Below, piece by piece: positions 9,474 to 20,299 of a stretch of DNA of 64,000 nucleotides. Location of the stretch: assembly GCA_030142905.1 (NCBI GenBank), contig JASJOG010000272.1, positions 310,373 through 374,372 of the forward strand, given 5' to 3'. This DNA is from Heliopora coerulea. Its lineage: Eukaryota > Cnidaria > Anthozoa > Scleralcyonacea > Helioporidae. The notes beneath the pieces were generated by a model. It had not been told where the DNA came from and ran no database searches. It worked only from the letters and a program-made list of their open reading frames with translations. Each line of letters begins with the position of its first letter. The first letter of the stretch is position 1. A program made the position numbers and the translations under genes.

Positions 9474-12400
9474 ATGGCGTTGACACGCTCTCGATATGGC
9501 TCCGGGAAATTACTTATTGCTGTTCTGGCACTTTGTTTATACGCTACCATATATCGTAAGAATGAAGTTAGAACCAGTTTCCAAATGATTGGGCTATTTT
9601 CAACTTTCTACTCAAAACATTTCTGCAGTGCTCGTCTACAACTACACGGTCGTGGTAATTCATATCTGAAATCAAGAGTTTTGTACACAGCAAATGGAAC
9701 CAGTTCATTCCAATTTGATCGAATCATTTTATGTGGCGACGTTCATCCTCAACCAGGACCAGCAGTTAAAGTCAAATATCCATGTAAAGAGTGTAAGAGG
9801 AATGTTCGTTCAAATCAAAATGCTATCTTATGTGCTAATTGCGAAACCTGGTCGCATGCAAAATGTCTTGGATTTACCGATACACAATTCAAACACTACT
9901 TGGACAATCCGCAAATCGACTGGATTTGCAACTGGTGTTGCCTGCCATTTAATAATTACTCTGATTTAGGATTTAATGCTGAATCCAACATATTAAATGA
10001 CCTTAAAATATCCGCCATTATTCAGGATCAAGAAGAAGAAGGAGAATATGCAAATATTTTGCCAACCGATGGACCAAGGCCACATAACAAAGTCTGCTGT
10101 CATGAGAACAATAGCTCCATTATTGAACAGAGAAAAGAGAACTCAAGCAATGCGCTTCTCATACATTTGAACATAAATAGCATCCAAAACAAATTCGAAG
10201 ATCTAACTATACTGAATAAATCTCTGAAAGCACAAATATTGGTGATATCGGAGACTAAAATTGACCGTTCATATCCAAACAGTCAATTTAAATTGCAAGG
10301 TTACAATATGTTCCGCAAGGACAGAGCGAAAGGAGGAGGTGGCCTACTTGTCTATATATCAACAACAATTCCATCAAGAAAGCTCACTCTGTCGACAACT
10401 TATAAAACATTAGAAGCTATAGCAGTTGATGTTAAAATAGGCAGACAAGATATTCTGATATTATCAATTTACAGACTGCCTAGAAGTTCCAAGAAAGATA
10501 ACAACAACAAAACCTATGGAAACTACCTACAAAGAGTCGAGAATGAATTAAATAGCATTTGTCAATGGGCGTGTTTCAAAAAGAAAACTTTCATTATTGT
10601 TGGTGATTTAAATCTAGACAGACTACGGTTAGATCGTAGCGAGGGAAAAATTCTGAGAGATCTAGAAGAAGTCAATGACCTACACTGCCTTATAAAAGAA
10701 CCAACAAGGATCACGGCAAATTCACAAACACTCATTGATGTAATGCTTACAAATAACCCTGATCTTTTCAAGAACTGCGGCGTGTACAACCCCGAGATCA
10801 GTGATCACAGTATGATTTATGGCGAAATGACAGAAAAGGTTAAAAAACATACAACCAAGACTCTAGTCTACCGACAAACTAAAATTACTGATTTTGACAA
10901 ATTTAACAAAGATCTGCTTTATGCTCCATGGCATGTTGGTGAAATCTTTGATGATTTAGATGATGCTTATGACTACTGGAGAAATCTTTTTGATAGTATT
11001 GCAAATGAACATGCTCCCATGAGAAAGAAACGGGTTCGTGAAAGAGATGTATGTTTCATGTCTAAAGAATGGAAAGCAGCTATAAGAAAAAAGAGGAAAT
11101 ATGCCATCCAATTTGCAAAAGACCGCACACCAGAAAACTTTGAACTTAAAAAGAAGTATCGAAATATTGCTACTCGTGAACGAAGGAAAGCTCTTACAGC
11201 ATACTGGTACAAAAAGTCCGAAGAAATGAAGTCCAAACCACGTGACTTCTTCGATACATTTCGACCTTTTCTGAACAACAAAACAAAAGATGCTAATCCA
11301 ATATTTCTTAAAAACAAACAAGAGGACGGAATTATTGAAGATCAAAAGCAAGTTGCTGAGATTTTTGCTAACTATTTCTCCACTATTGCATCCGATATCG
11401 GAGGCAACCATGTGATCAGTCTAACGGAAAATGAACTTAACAACCACAGTAGTGTTCAAATGATCGAAACCATCTATAGCAACTCTTCATTTCAATTTAA
11501 ACATGTAAATACAAAAGACGTACAAGACTCATTTAAAAACCTCCATCCTAGAAAATCTTGTAGTGATATTGGACTAATGCCAAAATTAATGAAGAAAATA
11601 GCAGAGGGCATCGCACCATCAGTGACGAGTCTTTACAACAAATGTATTGAAACTAGTAACTGGCCAACTATATGGAAAAGGGAGAATACACTCCTGTATT
11701 CAAGAAAGGGAACAAGTATCAAGTAGAAAATTATCGACCTATTACTACGCTTCCGATTATTGACAAGGTTTTTGAATCATTGCTTAGTAAACAAATAACC
11801 CATTATTTTGATCCTACTCTATCTCCAAGATTGACAGCATACAGAAAGAATCATAGTTCTGAAATGACATTAGTAAGACTAATAGAGGACTGGAAACATG
11901 CTATCGACAAAAAAGAATTAGTGACTATTCTATCTACAGATATGAGCAAGGCTTTTGACTCTCTATGTCACAATTTAGTCATCAAAAAGCTCAAAGCATA
12001 TGGGTTCACTAATCAATCATCGGATCTCATTCGATCGTTTTTGAATGACAGATATAGCCGTGTAAAACTTGGCACTATCAGAAGTGAATGGTCTAAAATG
12101 TCACGTGGCTGTCCTCAAGGATCTTCATTTGGTCCATTATTATGGAACTTATCCCAGAATGACATGACCTTGATGGCTAAAGATACAAACCTTTTCATGT
12201 ATGCTGACGACCATCAGCTATATGTAACAGGGTCGGACTACGATATCGTATCTTCCAGACTACAAAATCAAGGAAAGTTAGCCATGTCATGGTATAGGGA
12301 TAACTTCTTACTTGCCAACACAGAAAAGTTTCAATGTCTTACTATCAATCCAAGAAACATTGACTCAGATAAACAGACTGAAGCCTTGCAGATTGAAGAT

Positions 12401-13060
12401 CAGATCATCACCAACACTTCGCAAATCAAATTACTTGGAGTTGAAATAGATGATAAGCTTAATTTCACCAACCATATAAGTAATATTTGCATAAAAGCAA
12501 GTCAAAAAGTTGGTGTACTATTGAGATTACGAAATTTGATACCATCCAAAGCAAAACTGATAATCTATAAATCATCCATTCTGCCTCACTTAACATATTG
12601 CCATCTGGTATGGCATAACTGCAAATCTTCTGATAGCAGAAAAATAGAGCGGATTCAAGAACGTGCACTTAGAGCAGTCTTTAACTCCCGTTCAGAAACA
12701 TACGAAAACCTTCTGGTTCGCGCAGAGCTACCTTCATTATTAAATCGAAGACTGCAAGATATCGCTATATTAATGTACAAAGTAAAATATGGCCTCACGC
12801 CGATTATTGTTGGCGAACTATTTAAGCAGAAAAACACAAGTTACTCGCTAAGAAACAGTGATTTTGATATCCCTACTTTTAATACTATTAACCATGGAAA
12901 ACATTCTCTGAGATATCAAGGACCTTATATATGGTCGAAATTAGATAACAAATTGAAAGGTTCCTCGAATATTGAATCCTTTAAAAAGAACATTAGAAAA
13001 AAAGACCTAACGTCGCTTTTAAATAACAACAATAATTGCTGTAGCCTTTGCAATACTTAG
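9474..13060 (+). pseudogene. APE-type LINE (CR1/L2-like) with one frameshift
   Basis: Non-LTR retrotransposon open frame. The first part (9474-11726, 750 codons) has, in order: an N-terminal hydrophobic segment (residues 13-27); a 2A-like motif GDVHPQPGP (88-96); a PHD-type zinc finger (CKEC to CNWC, about 103-157); an APE endonuclease with SETK, VGDLNLD and SDHS motifs; and a basic linker. A one-base loss near 11,675 (in tggaaaaggg) puts the rest in another frame. The second part (11,672-13,060) carries the reverse transcriptase: STDMSKAFDS, RGCPQGSSFGPLLWNL and MYADD active-site motifs, then a CR1-type tail. No RNase H domain, as expected for CR1/L2. Apart from the shift it looks young. Confidence 0.85.
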
Positions 13061-13257
13061 AAACAACTTTTTATATACTTATTGGTCTATTTTATATTTT
13101 ATATATGCTACGAATTTTAACTGTATATACACTTATTTTTATATACACTCTTTTTTTTTTTTTTTTTATTTTTTTTATTTTTTTAGTGTCCCCAATTAGT
13201 TGTGAAAACTAAATACATTGACACATTAATAAAGTTGTTATTATGTTATTATTATTA
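13061..13257 (+). mobile_element. LINE 3' UTR and tail
   Basis: AT-rich 3' UTR with a long T run (about 13,150-13,175), an AATAAA signal at 13,229, and a terminal TTATTATTATT tract ending where a SINE head begins. This is consistent with target-primed reverse transcription ending in a simple repeat. Confidence 0.6.
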
Positions 13258-13395
13258 TCTGAGTCTCGGTAGCTCAATGGTTAGAGCGTCTAACCGGTCA
13301 TCAGAAGGTTGCGGGTTTGATCCCGTCTGGGGCTCAGAAATCATTTTCTGAGTATTGAGCTTGAAGATTGTTTATCTACCTTAATTTTTTGGTTG
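13258..13395 (+). repeat. tRNA-headed SINE copy
   Basis: The head starts TGAGTCTCGGTAGCTCAATG, box B is GGTTTGATCCC, then the CAGAAATCATTTTCTGAG hairpin and the tail TGAGCTTGAAGATTG. It directly abuts the LINE tail and lies in the opposite orientation to the copy on the LINE's 5' side. Confidence 0.7.
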
Positions 13396-13570
13396 TAAAC
13401 TTTTATCTTGACACTTTCCGGTTCTAGATGTCTCCCCTTGACCAGTAAAAATCGTCTGTCTTAAGCAAGAGTACAATTAGTAATCAAGAGTACAATAAGA
13501 AAGTTGGGTTCGGACGGAAGAGAATTGACGAAGACATCATCGTTGGCTTTCATGTTTCATTTAATGTTCA

Positions 13571-13689
13571 CATAATCACAATAATTACAACGTTCTCTGA
13601 CAGGTTGTCGAAGACTGTAGACTGACAGTCGAAATCTCGTTCGAGTAAATTATTTTTGTCAAAGAACGTTGTAATTATTGTAATCATGT
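13571..13689. repeat. Fold-back with hammerhead-like centre
   Basis: Arms CACAATAATTACAACGTTCT and AGAACGTTGTAATTATTGTA are reverse complements. Between them (13,606-13,636) lies TGTCGAAGACTGT, loop, ACAGTC, GAAATC, which has the same order of box, stem and GAAA box as the Penelope-type arms elsewhere in the window. Confidence 0.45.
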
Positions 13690-13736
13690 ATTATTCTGAC
13701 AACGCCTCCTCAGTTTTTTTTAATGTTCACATTTAC

Positions 13737-14529
13737 ATTTCATTTACACCACTCTATGGAGCATTTTGTGTTCCATTTTTAAGTTTTAATCTGGATGGAC
13801 ATACTCCAGTTGAATTTGATCGTTGAAAATTTTCTCTTGATGGTTAACTAAAATAGATTTTCTTTATATTCTTACTTGAGTTGAGGCCGTTGGCCTTCAA
13901 GACCAGAAATGAAGGTTTCTATCCATTGCTGAACGGTAGAATGTGGAAGTAAAGCACATTTACTTAACCTTCACAGTCTAATTAGTATAACAGGCAATAA
14001 GTCCATGTGGCATGGACTGGTGTCTTCAGAATTTGCATTGGAACAGAAACAGGTGATATTTTTTCACGTTACGAGATTAACAAAGAAACTTTTATCCTTC
14101 TAAAAAGTTGCTTCCAAGAACAACAAAAAATTGGTGCATTCATACTCAATCTTAGCCTTGCTAGTGGATGCAAAAATTGTATAATTTGTTTGTGCCTGTA
14201 ATATTAGACGTATGGATGACCAGTTTACATTATCCAAATCATCCGACATGTCGCCCAAATACCAAATATCATTTTACTGCAGTACCCTTGGTATTAATTT
14301 CTGGTCCGGTAAAAAGTGGTGGTTTCATTATAAATAAAGCGTATTCCACTGTCTTTCGTTTGTTGAAATGTAGATGTTTGTATATTCATGTTGTTCTGAT
14401 GATACAGTATATTATTTGGACAGCTTGTTCAAATTTTGTTTTGTGAGTTCATTTTCATCATAAAGAAGGTATTAAATGGTCTTGTTAGGATAAATTGGCA
14501 TGAAATTTTTATGAACAGAACGTTTTAGG
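13737..14529. other. Intergenic, nothing recognised
   Basis: Several short open frames (for example 14,007-14,446) have no recognisable domain, no splice context and strongly AT-biased codons. Confidence 0.3.
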
Positions 14530-14655
14530 GTGTCAGACATAGTATGAAGCTACTCTGGTTTAAAAGTTTTTAAACGGTTTTATGGATAATGAACAGCAGC
14601 TTTTTAAGTTGCGTTCAAAAATTTTTAAGCCAGAGTAGCTTCACACTATGTCCGA
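14530..14655. repeat. Short fold-back element
   Basis: GTCAGACATAGTATGAAGCT at the left and AGCTTCACACTATGTCCGAT at the right are reverse complements; the pairing continues through CTACTCTGG / CCAGAGTAG and an A/T-rich part, leaving a loop of about 40 bases. No coding capacity. Confidence 0.55.
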
Positions 14656-15567
14656 TTCTTCCACCTGGCTGCATTGGGAATTTGTTTCTTGTAGAGTGTA
14701 TTTTTATTATCATTTGACATACTTTGGAAGTATATACATCCTTCCTTTTTCAGGATTTTATGAAGACTGTTGTGTTGACTATGTTGACGATAACGTCCAT
14801 CGCATTAGTTCTAATATTGAGTTTCAACTTGCGTAGGAATTGAAATAATCTTGAAATTATTAATACCAGTGAAACGTTGTGGATTATTGCGACATACCAC
14901 ATAACAATTTAGCATAAAAAGATAGCTAAATAAATTTCTAAGAACGGCTAAAATTTCTACCTACGATGTTGTAGTAGTAATTTTATTTTAGGAATTATAA
15001 AATTCACCGCACTTCTTATCTCTGAGAAATATGTAGTTAAACGTGTCGGTGTGGCCGAATTATGTGCATGCGACCCGTCAATGCTGATTTAGTTACATGT
15101 CATACAGGAAGATCCTCAATGGAGTAACAAGGTATTATTTACTTTTAAAGGGAGTTTTGCATCTCGACACCTGTACTTGTCAATCTTCCCGTCAATTAAC
15201 TTGACGACTGCAGTTAATTAAAACTAAAACGTGTCTTTGGAAAGACTGTGTAATATCTTATATGCAGAAATACGCGGCATTGCGGCTTAGTACTAAATTG
15301 CAATTTGTATTTATTTTTTTAAGTTTCTATTAAGGTGTCAAATACGTTGGAAATGATGTGAAACAAGAGACAGTGGAAAAGTTATTTACTTGGTTTTGAA
15401 GCACGGAACATCTGAGCGACATCCTGACTGATCAAACAGATCTTACAACATCTGTAGTGACCAGGTTTCTGACAGGTTGGCATCATATCGGAAGTCGTCT
15501 CGTTCTTAAATTATATTACTAGAAAGCGTCAGAGAGTTTGAAGCTGGAATCAAAACACGACTGAAAA
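14656..15567. other. Upstream region of the GPCR gene
   Basis: AT-rich, no exon or clear repeat identified. It presumably holds the promoter and 5' UTR of the downstream receptor. An in-frame TGA at 15,562-15,564 precedes the receptor start codon. Confidence 0.35.
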
Positions 15568-16455
15568 ATGGAGTTTGCTTTAAGCAAGTCAGAATCCGTT
15601 TTCCTGATATCATTCAATTCACTCCAGATCATCATCGGTTCATTATCCAACTGCATCGTAATCATTACGTTCATGGGGGTAAAGGAATTGAGACGACGAC
15701 CTTCAGACTTGCTTATCCTTAACTTAGCTGTGGCTGATTTAATATTTCTCACGACATTTCTACCGTGGCTTACTTATATCGTCAGTAAAACAAGTATAGA
15801 ACATGGATATTTTGTTTATGAATCGTCGAATACTTTTGTCCAGCTTTCCAGTGGCAATACAATATTAGTGATCGCTATTGATCGGTTCATTGCTGTGGTA
15901 TTTCCTCTACGTTACAAGAGCGTGGTGACGAGAAGAACTATATATATTATGATAGCACTTTCGTGGATATCAGCAGCTGTGGTCGCCATTTTAAATTTTT
16001 TAGCTTTTTGGTTTAAATTTCATTACCAATTCGTCGCGTTTTGGATATCATCCAACCTGTTTCTCATTTTGGTCATAACACTGCTTTACAGTATCATTTT
16101 TACTTTGACCCTAAAACAGGGTAGAAAAATTTTGAAACAAAGACGAAATATTCAAATTGAAAGTGAAGACGTTAGTTATCGCTTAGTGATGAAGATAACG
16201 TGGAATACCTTTATTTTGGTCTGTCTTTTTTACGCAACCTTTTTACCAGTTGTGATCTACATTGGACACGCTTCTTTAGTAATGAAACAGAAAAACGTAG
16301 AGCAATTGGCGACAAGATGTTGGATATATTCTTTCGCTCCTGTTAATTGTTGTATTGATCCGTTCGTGTACGCCTTGCGCACGAAGAAATTCAAACAAGC
16401 CTTTTATCGAAATATCTGTAACACGTTCGACCATCCAATATTCACAGAAAGGTGA
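15568..16455 (+). CDS. Rhodopsin-family (class A) GPCR
   Basis: Intronless 295-residue seven-helix receptor, expected in the plasma membrane and coupled to G proteins. TM1 (about 11-36) has GSLSN with N28; TM2 (47-70) has LNLAVAD with D57; TM3 ends with DRF (105-107) in place of DRY; TM4 has W133; TM5 is about 157-182; TM6 (207-233) has FLP instead of CWLP; TM7 (251-271) has DPFVY in place of NPxxY, followed by a basic helix 8. There is no cysteine at the top of TM3 or in the very short second extracellular loop, so the usual class A disulfide is missing. That and DPxxY are known in the melanocortin/lysophospholipid/cannabinoid group. The ligand cannot be predicted. The start is fixed by an in-frame TGA six bases upstream. 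Confidence 0.88.
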   Translation: MEFALSKSESVFLISFNSLQIIIGSLSNCIVIITFMGVKELRRRPSDLLILNLAVADLIFLTTFLPWLTYIVSKTSIEHGYFVYESSNTFVQLSSGNTILVIAIDRFIAVVFPLRYKSVVTRRTIYIMIALSWISAAVVAILNFLAFWFKFHYQFVAFWISSNLFLILVITLLYSIIFTLTLKQGRKILKQRRNIQIESEDVSYRLVMKITWNTFILVCLFYATFLPVVIYIGHASLVMKQKNVEQLATRCWIYSFAPVNCCIDPFVYALRTKKFKQAFYRNICNTFDHPIFTER

Positions 16456-16717
16456 TCTTACACTGGGCGTTTCACAAAGGCGATTTTCAACGCAACAAAA
16501 CATATTCGCCGAAACTCGGTTACAGATCGCATGCTACGCTCGTCGATTCTGTGTGCATTAAAAATTTTGTTGCATTAGAAAACGCCGTTAAAAGTCGTCT
16601 CTTTGCATGCACCTTGAATCTTTCCAGCATACCGTTATCGTGCAAGAAATTACAATAGAACTAACAAAAGGACAAAGCAAAAAACAAGAGAACAAACCAC
16701 AAAAGAAAAAAATAATA

Positions 16718-17540
16718 CAGTCGAACCTCGATTATCCGGACTTCTCGATTATCCGGACTTTTTCTCTGGTCCCAATTTTTCATGAATATTAATTAGTACT
16801 TATAAAGATCAATGGGAATTATTTTTCCTTCCATTGAAGTGCAATTGAAACAGATTTGTTTTCCTTTCGAACAGCGAAACCAACGATCGTATACGTTGTT
16901 GAGGATGAGGTGTATTCCGCTAAATTCTGATTGGCTCACAGCTGTTTCGTTGCTAAGTAAAATTTCACGCTAGACTGGCTTGATCCGCGTGGTATGTATG
17001 CAAATCACACGAGCTAGCGTCACAGTTTTCCGATAATCATGTCCACAAAGCGTAAGCGATCCATTCTTTCGATAAAAGATAAACAATCAATTATTTTACG
17101 ATTAGACAAAGGAGAAAAAGGAACACACTTATCACTTGAATACGGCGTCAGCAAGCAGCAGATCTCTGATATACAAAAGAACAGAGAAAAGATCATGAAG
17201 TTCGCCGACAACTTGGAGACGAGCGAAGGATTACAGCGAAAATCTTTGAAGATTGCAAGTGAGGAACAACTAGATAAAGCCCTGTATGCCTGGTTTATTC
17301 AGCAAAGAACATCTGGCACTCTAGAAAACCAATGTAAATAGTTTTTGCATGAAGTTGTTTGTAAATGTTTTGTATTCATGTATGTCCAACGATAATATGT
17401 GCACCATTAATTCCCGCATTTCTAACTTAATTAGTTTTATTTTTGTCTCGTTGACATTCATATTCTCGATTATCCGGACTCTCGATTATCCGGACTCTTT
17501 ATCCCGGTCCCAGTGAGTCCGGATAATCGAGGTTCGACTG
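16718..17540 (+). mobile_element. pogo/Tigger-like DNA transposon, internally deleted
   Basis: An 823-bp element starts CAGTCGAACCTCGATTATCC and ends with the reverse complement. It is flanked by TA on both sides (16,716-16,717 and 17,541-17,542), as expected for Tc1/mariner-pogo insertion. Both ends also hold extra copies of CTCGATTATCCGGACT, giving subterminal repeats that could be transposase binding sites. Only a DNA-binding fragment of the transposase remains. Confidence 0.8.
17039..17341 (+). CDS. CENP-B/pogo-type HTH protein (truncated transposase)
   Basis: A complete 100-codon frame with its own ATG and stop. Residues 1-60 form a CENP-B N-terminal (psq/pogo) helix-turn-helix: a basic start KRKRSILSIKDKQSIILRLD, then GTHLSLEYGVSKQQISDIQK as the recognition part. 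Residues 70-100 look like the start of the second CENP-B-type HTH (QLDKALYAWFIQQR), then the frame ends. The DDE catalytic domain is absent. Full-length Tigger transposases are about 450-600 residues. It could still bind the element ends. It is probably just a deletion derivative, but the intact frame allows a small DNA-binding product. Confidence 0.65.
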   Translation: MSTKRKRSILSIKDKQSIILRLDKGEKGTHLSLEYGVSKQQISDIQKNREKIMKFADNLETSEGLQRKSLKIASEEQLDKALYAWFIQQRTSGTLENQCK

Positions 17541-17715
17541 TACATGAAAAGATTACTGGCCCCTTTATTTGTAGCTGTGCACAATACATTTCGCATAACA
17601 ATATCTGGAAACGAGCCAGGTTACTAGTACATTGTCTTTTTCTTTCGTAATATAAAAATAAGAGTCCAGTTCAAAATTCTCACAGTAAGAGACATTGATT
17701 AAAATACATTTTACT

Positions 17716-17748
17716 GACGTTTCGTCGCTAGACGCGCGACATCTTCAG
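17716..17748 (-). ncRNA. Hammerhead-like core of Penelope element
   Basis: Minus strand: CTGAAGAT, stem GTCGC / GCGAC (fully Watson-Crick), 7-base loop, then GAAACGTC. The stem bases differ from the copies at 1.7 and 36.7 kb but remain paired. Confidence 0.45.
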
Positions 17749-17878
17749 AGTAGAAATGAATACTGAGAGTTTGCATATTAAATTATATTTACACGGTGTA
17801 GGATAACACAAAGCCAATGAGAAAAGAGGAAGGTGTGAGAACAGGAAATAGCGATGAGAAAAGAGATATAAATCAAAA

Positions 17879-19110
17879 CTAGGCAAGGGGAACAGAGCGG
17901 ATAGTTTCATTGAGTTCGGGCTTAAATTTAGACATGAGAAGGCTTTCCCTAATTAATAATTCGGAAGCGGTATTGCAATAGGACATAATGGAAAAGTCGT
18001 CAAAGGAAATGGGGTGGCAAGTTGTTCTGGTGTGAACTTGGATGGCAGAAAGAGAAGAACATGTCAGTTTCTTTCCACTCAAAGGTGAAATTCCCAAGTG
18101 TTCAGAGATTCGCGTGTGTAAATGGCGGCAAGTTTGGCCAAAATACAGTGCTCCACAGCACTGACACTTGTATTTATAAACTACATGCGATCTCATTAAC
18201 TTGGGGATGACGTCTTTGAACTGAAAGAAATCTGACAGACGCCTGGCTGGCTTAAAGACAATGCGAAAGTCGATGTCAGGAAAACAAGAGGATAGAAGTT
18301 TGACCAACTGTGTGCGGATCCGTAGTGAGTGTGTACCGGTAAAAGGAAGACAGAAGTAAATGACTCGTTTATTAATGTTATCTAAAGGTGAAGAAACAGG
18401 AACGGAAAAAAATTTTATCCAGAAAAACTCTAAGGCAATGTTCAAAAAATGCTGAGGGTTACCGTTGCTAAGTAAAAGATTCTTAAGTTGCAATACTTCC
18501 AAATGAAAAACCTGATAGGACGAACATATCTTAAAATACCTATCTAGCAAAAAACAAAAAAGATTGCGTTTAAATGAAAGAGGGATGAAGCTATCAAAAT
18601 TAGTGAAGACGCCGGTAAAAGTGGATTTACAGTAAACCGAAGTTGAGAAGCCATTACTACGTTCAATGGAGACATCAAGGAAAGGAAGTGATCCGTTGGT
18701 TTCTAATTCACAACTAAAATTAATATTTTCATGTTTGCGGTTGAGATAATCTAAAAAAGGTTGGACATGCTCTTGAGATCGAAAAATAATAAAACAGTCA
18801 TCAACATATCTACGAAAATAAAGGGGCTTAAATGAGGTGGGACAGTTATCCAGCCAGTTTTTCTCATGATACGACAAAAAAATATTGGCGAACAAAGGAC
18901 CAAGAGGCGAGCCCATGGCAATGCCATCGATCTGTTTGTATAGACATCCATTGAATAGAAAATGACAATTTTTAACTGCAAAACATAAGAGACTACGGAG
19001 CTGAACATGCGAAAAACCAAAATAGTGTGTCGATTTGTGAAAAAGTTTCTGAATGATGATTTCAATGGTTTCATCGAGTGGAACCTTGGTAAATATAGAG
19101 GAGATATCAA
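17879..19110 (-). pseudogene. Penelope-like RT plus GIY-YIG endonuclease
   Basis: The clean frame runs from an ATG at 18,916 to a stop at 17,879 (345 codons). The same frame continues upstream without ATG to about 19,110, where the RT motif A (DISSIFTKVPLDETI) is seen. Downstream are IAMGSPLGPLFANIF and YVDDCF (residues 37-42 of the clean frame), a long thumb region, then a GIY-YIG domain from about residue 245 (VVYKYKCQCCGALYFGQT, with the later R.S.H helix). The GIY and YIG tripeptides have drifted to VYKYKC...LYFGQT, as is common in this family. The N-terminal half of the RT is missing and the 5' end carries a small duplication. Confidence 0.75.
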
Positions 19111-19257
19111 GTAAATATTGGTAAATAAGGAGGATATATCAGTAAAATATATTTCAACCAATGTCTTTTTCTGTGAGAATTTTTAGCTGGGCTCTTATTT
19201 TTATATTACGACTTCGCTTTCCGTCCGGTAAATCGCTGGTAACTATTTTGTCTTTTT

Positions 19258-19795
19258 CTTTCGTTTGAGCACTTCTCTGTTCACCCTCTTTAAAGGTTGA
19301 ATTCAATTTCTTTTGTTCTTTGTTCTTCCATTGTTTTCGCTTAGTTCTTTCACTTGTTCTTTTGTTCTTGATGTCCTGTATACAAGATGCAGACACTTAA
19401 AGGGTTAACGCTTTAACGTATAGTGTCCGATATATCAGATACCTAAGAACAAACGAACCAGTGAGAGAACAAAGGTGGAACAAAGAGAGAACAGAGAACT
19501 AAAGGACCAGTGAGAGAAAAGAAAAACAAAGAGAGAACAAAAGAACCAGTGAGAAAAGAAAAGAAAAACAAAGAGAGAACAAAGAACAAAAGATTCAGTG
19601 AGAAAATAAAGAAAAACAAAGAGAACAAAGAACAAAAAAACCAGTGAGAGAACAAAGGAAAAACGAAGACAGAACAAAGAACAAAAGAAAAGTCATGCGT
19701 TAATGGGTTAACCTATTAACGCTTAAAATTGTTTTCTTTTGTTCTTTGTTTTCTCGTCGTTTTTCCTGTGTTCTCTCACTGGTTCTTTTGTTCTT
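19258..19795. repeat. Minisatellite built from GAACCAGTGAGAGAAC units
   Basis: A block at 19,440-19,690 holds about eight imperfect units of the type AACAAAGAACAAAAGAACCA followed by GTGAGAGAAC. Reverse-complement units flank it (19,258-19,380 and 19,735-19,795), so the array is partly inverted. Long open frames across it are low-complexity Phe/Leu artefacts. A related fragment lies at 48,640-48,700. Confidence 0.6.
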
Positions 19796-20296
19796 AGGGC
19801 CTGTTCATATGATCCCGGCTAACCAGGTTACTCACCTCTGTGGGATAAATTCTTTTTGCGTTCATTTGGTTACTTTCGTCCCACTTAACCGGGAAAAAAT
19901 TTGTTTTCATCCCATCTTACCGGGACGATATTAACAAACAAACATGGTGCTGTTTATTTTAACATCGGTGATTATACTCGGTATCACGACTGTTATCCGT
20001 CTGAGCTAATTAACATTGAACTTACTTCTACTATCTTGCAAAATACGACATCTGACACTAATGAAGGTTTAAATCGTCATCCGTCATCACGCGAGATGAC
20101 GCGTCCATATGGCAAATTTTCACCCACTTCACGCAGATTCCACCTGTCCACTGTGGGATCTCACCTTACCGGGCTGGGTAGTGTTCCATGTGGACGCAAA
20201 AAGGAATTTTTCATATAAAATAGTAAGGACGTACGGATCTCACCGCAAGTGAGCTTCCCACCGAATCGGACGGCCCCAGCTTATATGAGCAGGCCC
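19793..20296. mobile_element. MITE with GGGCCTGTTCATATGA ends
   Basis: The left terminus TTAGGGCCTGTTCATATGAT and right terminus CTTATATGAGCAGGCCCCTA are imperfect inverted repeats of about 20 bp. Inside are repeated motifs of the type CCCGGCTAACC and CTTACCGGG. No transposase; superfamily not assigned. Confidence 0.55.
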
Positions 20297-20299
20297 CTA

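Larger units (their letters stand above)
17630..19270 (-). mobile_element. Penelope-like retroelement, 5'-truncated
   Basis: Coding on the minus strand and bounded by inverted copies of one terminal module: AATATAAAAATAAGAGTCCA on the left and the matching reverse complement near 19,170-19,210 on the right, with the GACATTG...TTTTA block also shared. The left end contains a hammerhead-like core. Inverted terminal repeats and a reverse transcriptase plus GIY-YIG gene are typical of Penelope-like elements. Confidence 0.75.

Noticed and set aside
10562..11411. Minus-strand frames of 75 to 151 codons
   Set aside because: They are antisense shadows of the LINE coding region, with no domain.
19435..19677. 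80-codon Phe/Leu-rich frame resembling a membrane protein
   Set aside because: Created by translating the antisense of the GAACAAAGAACAAAAG minisatellite.
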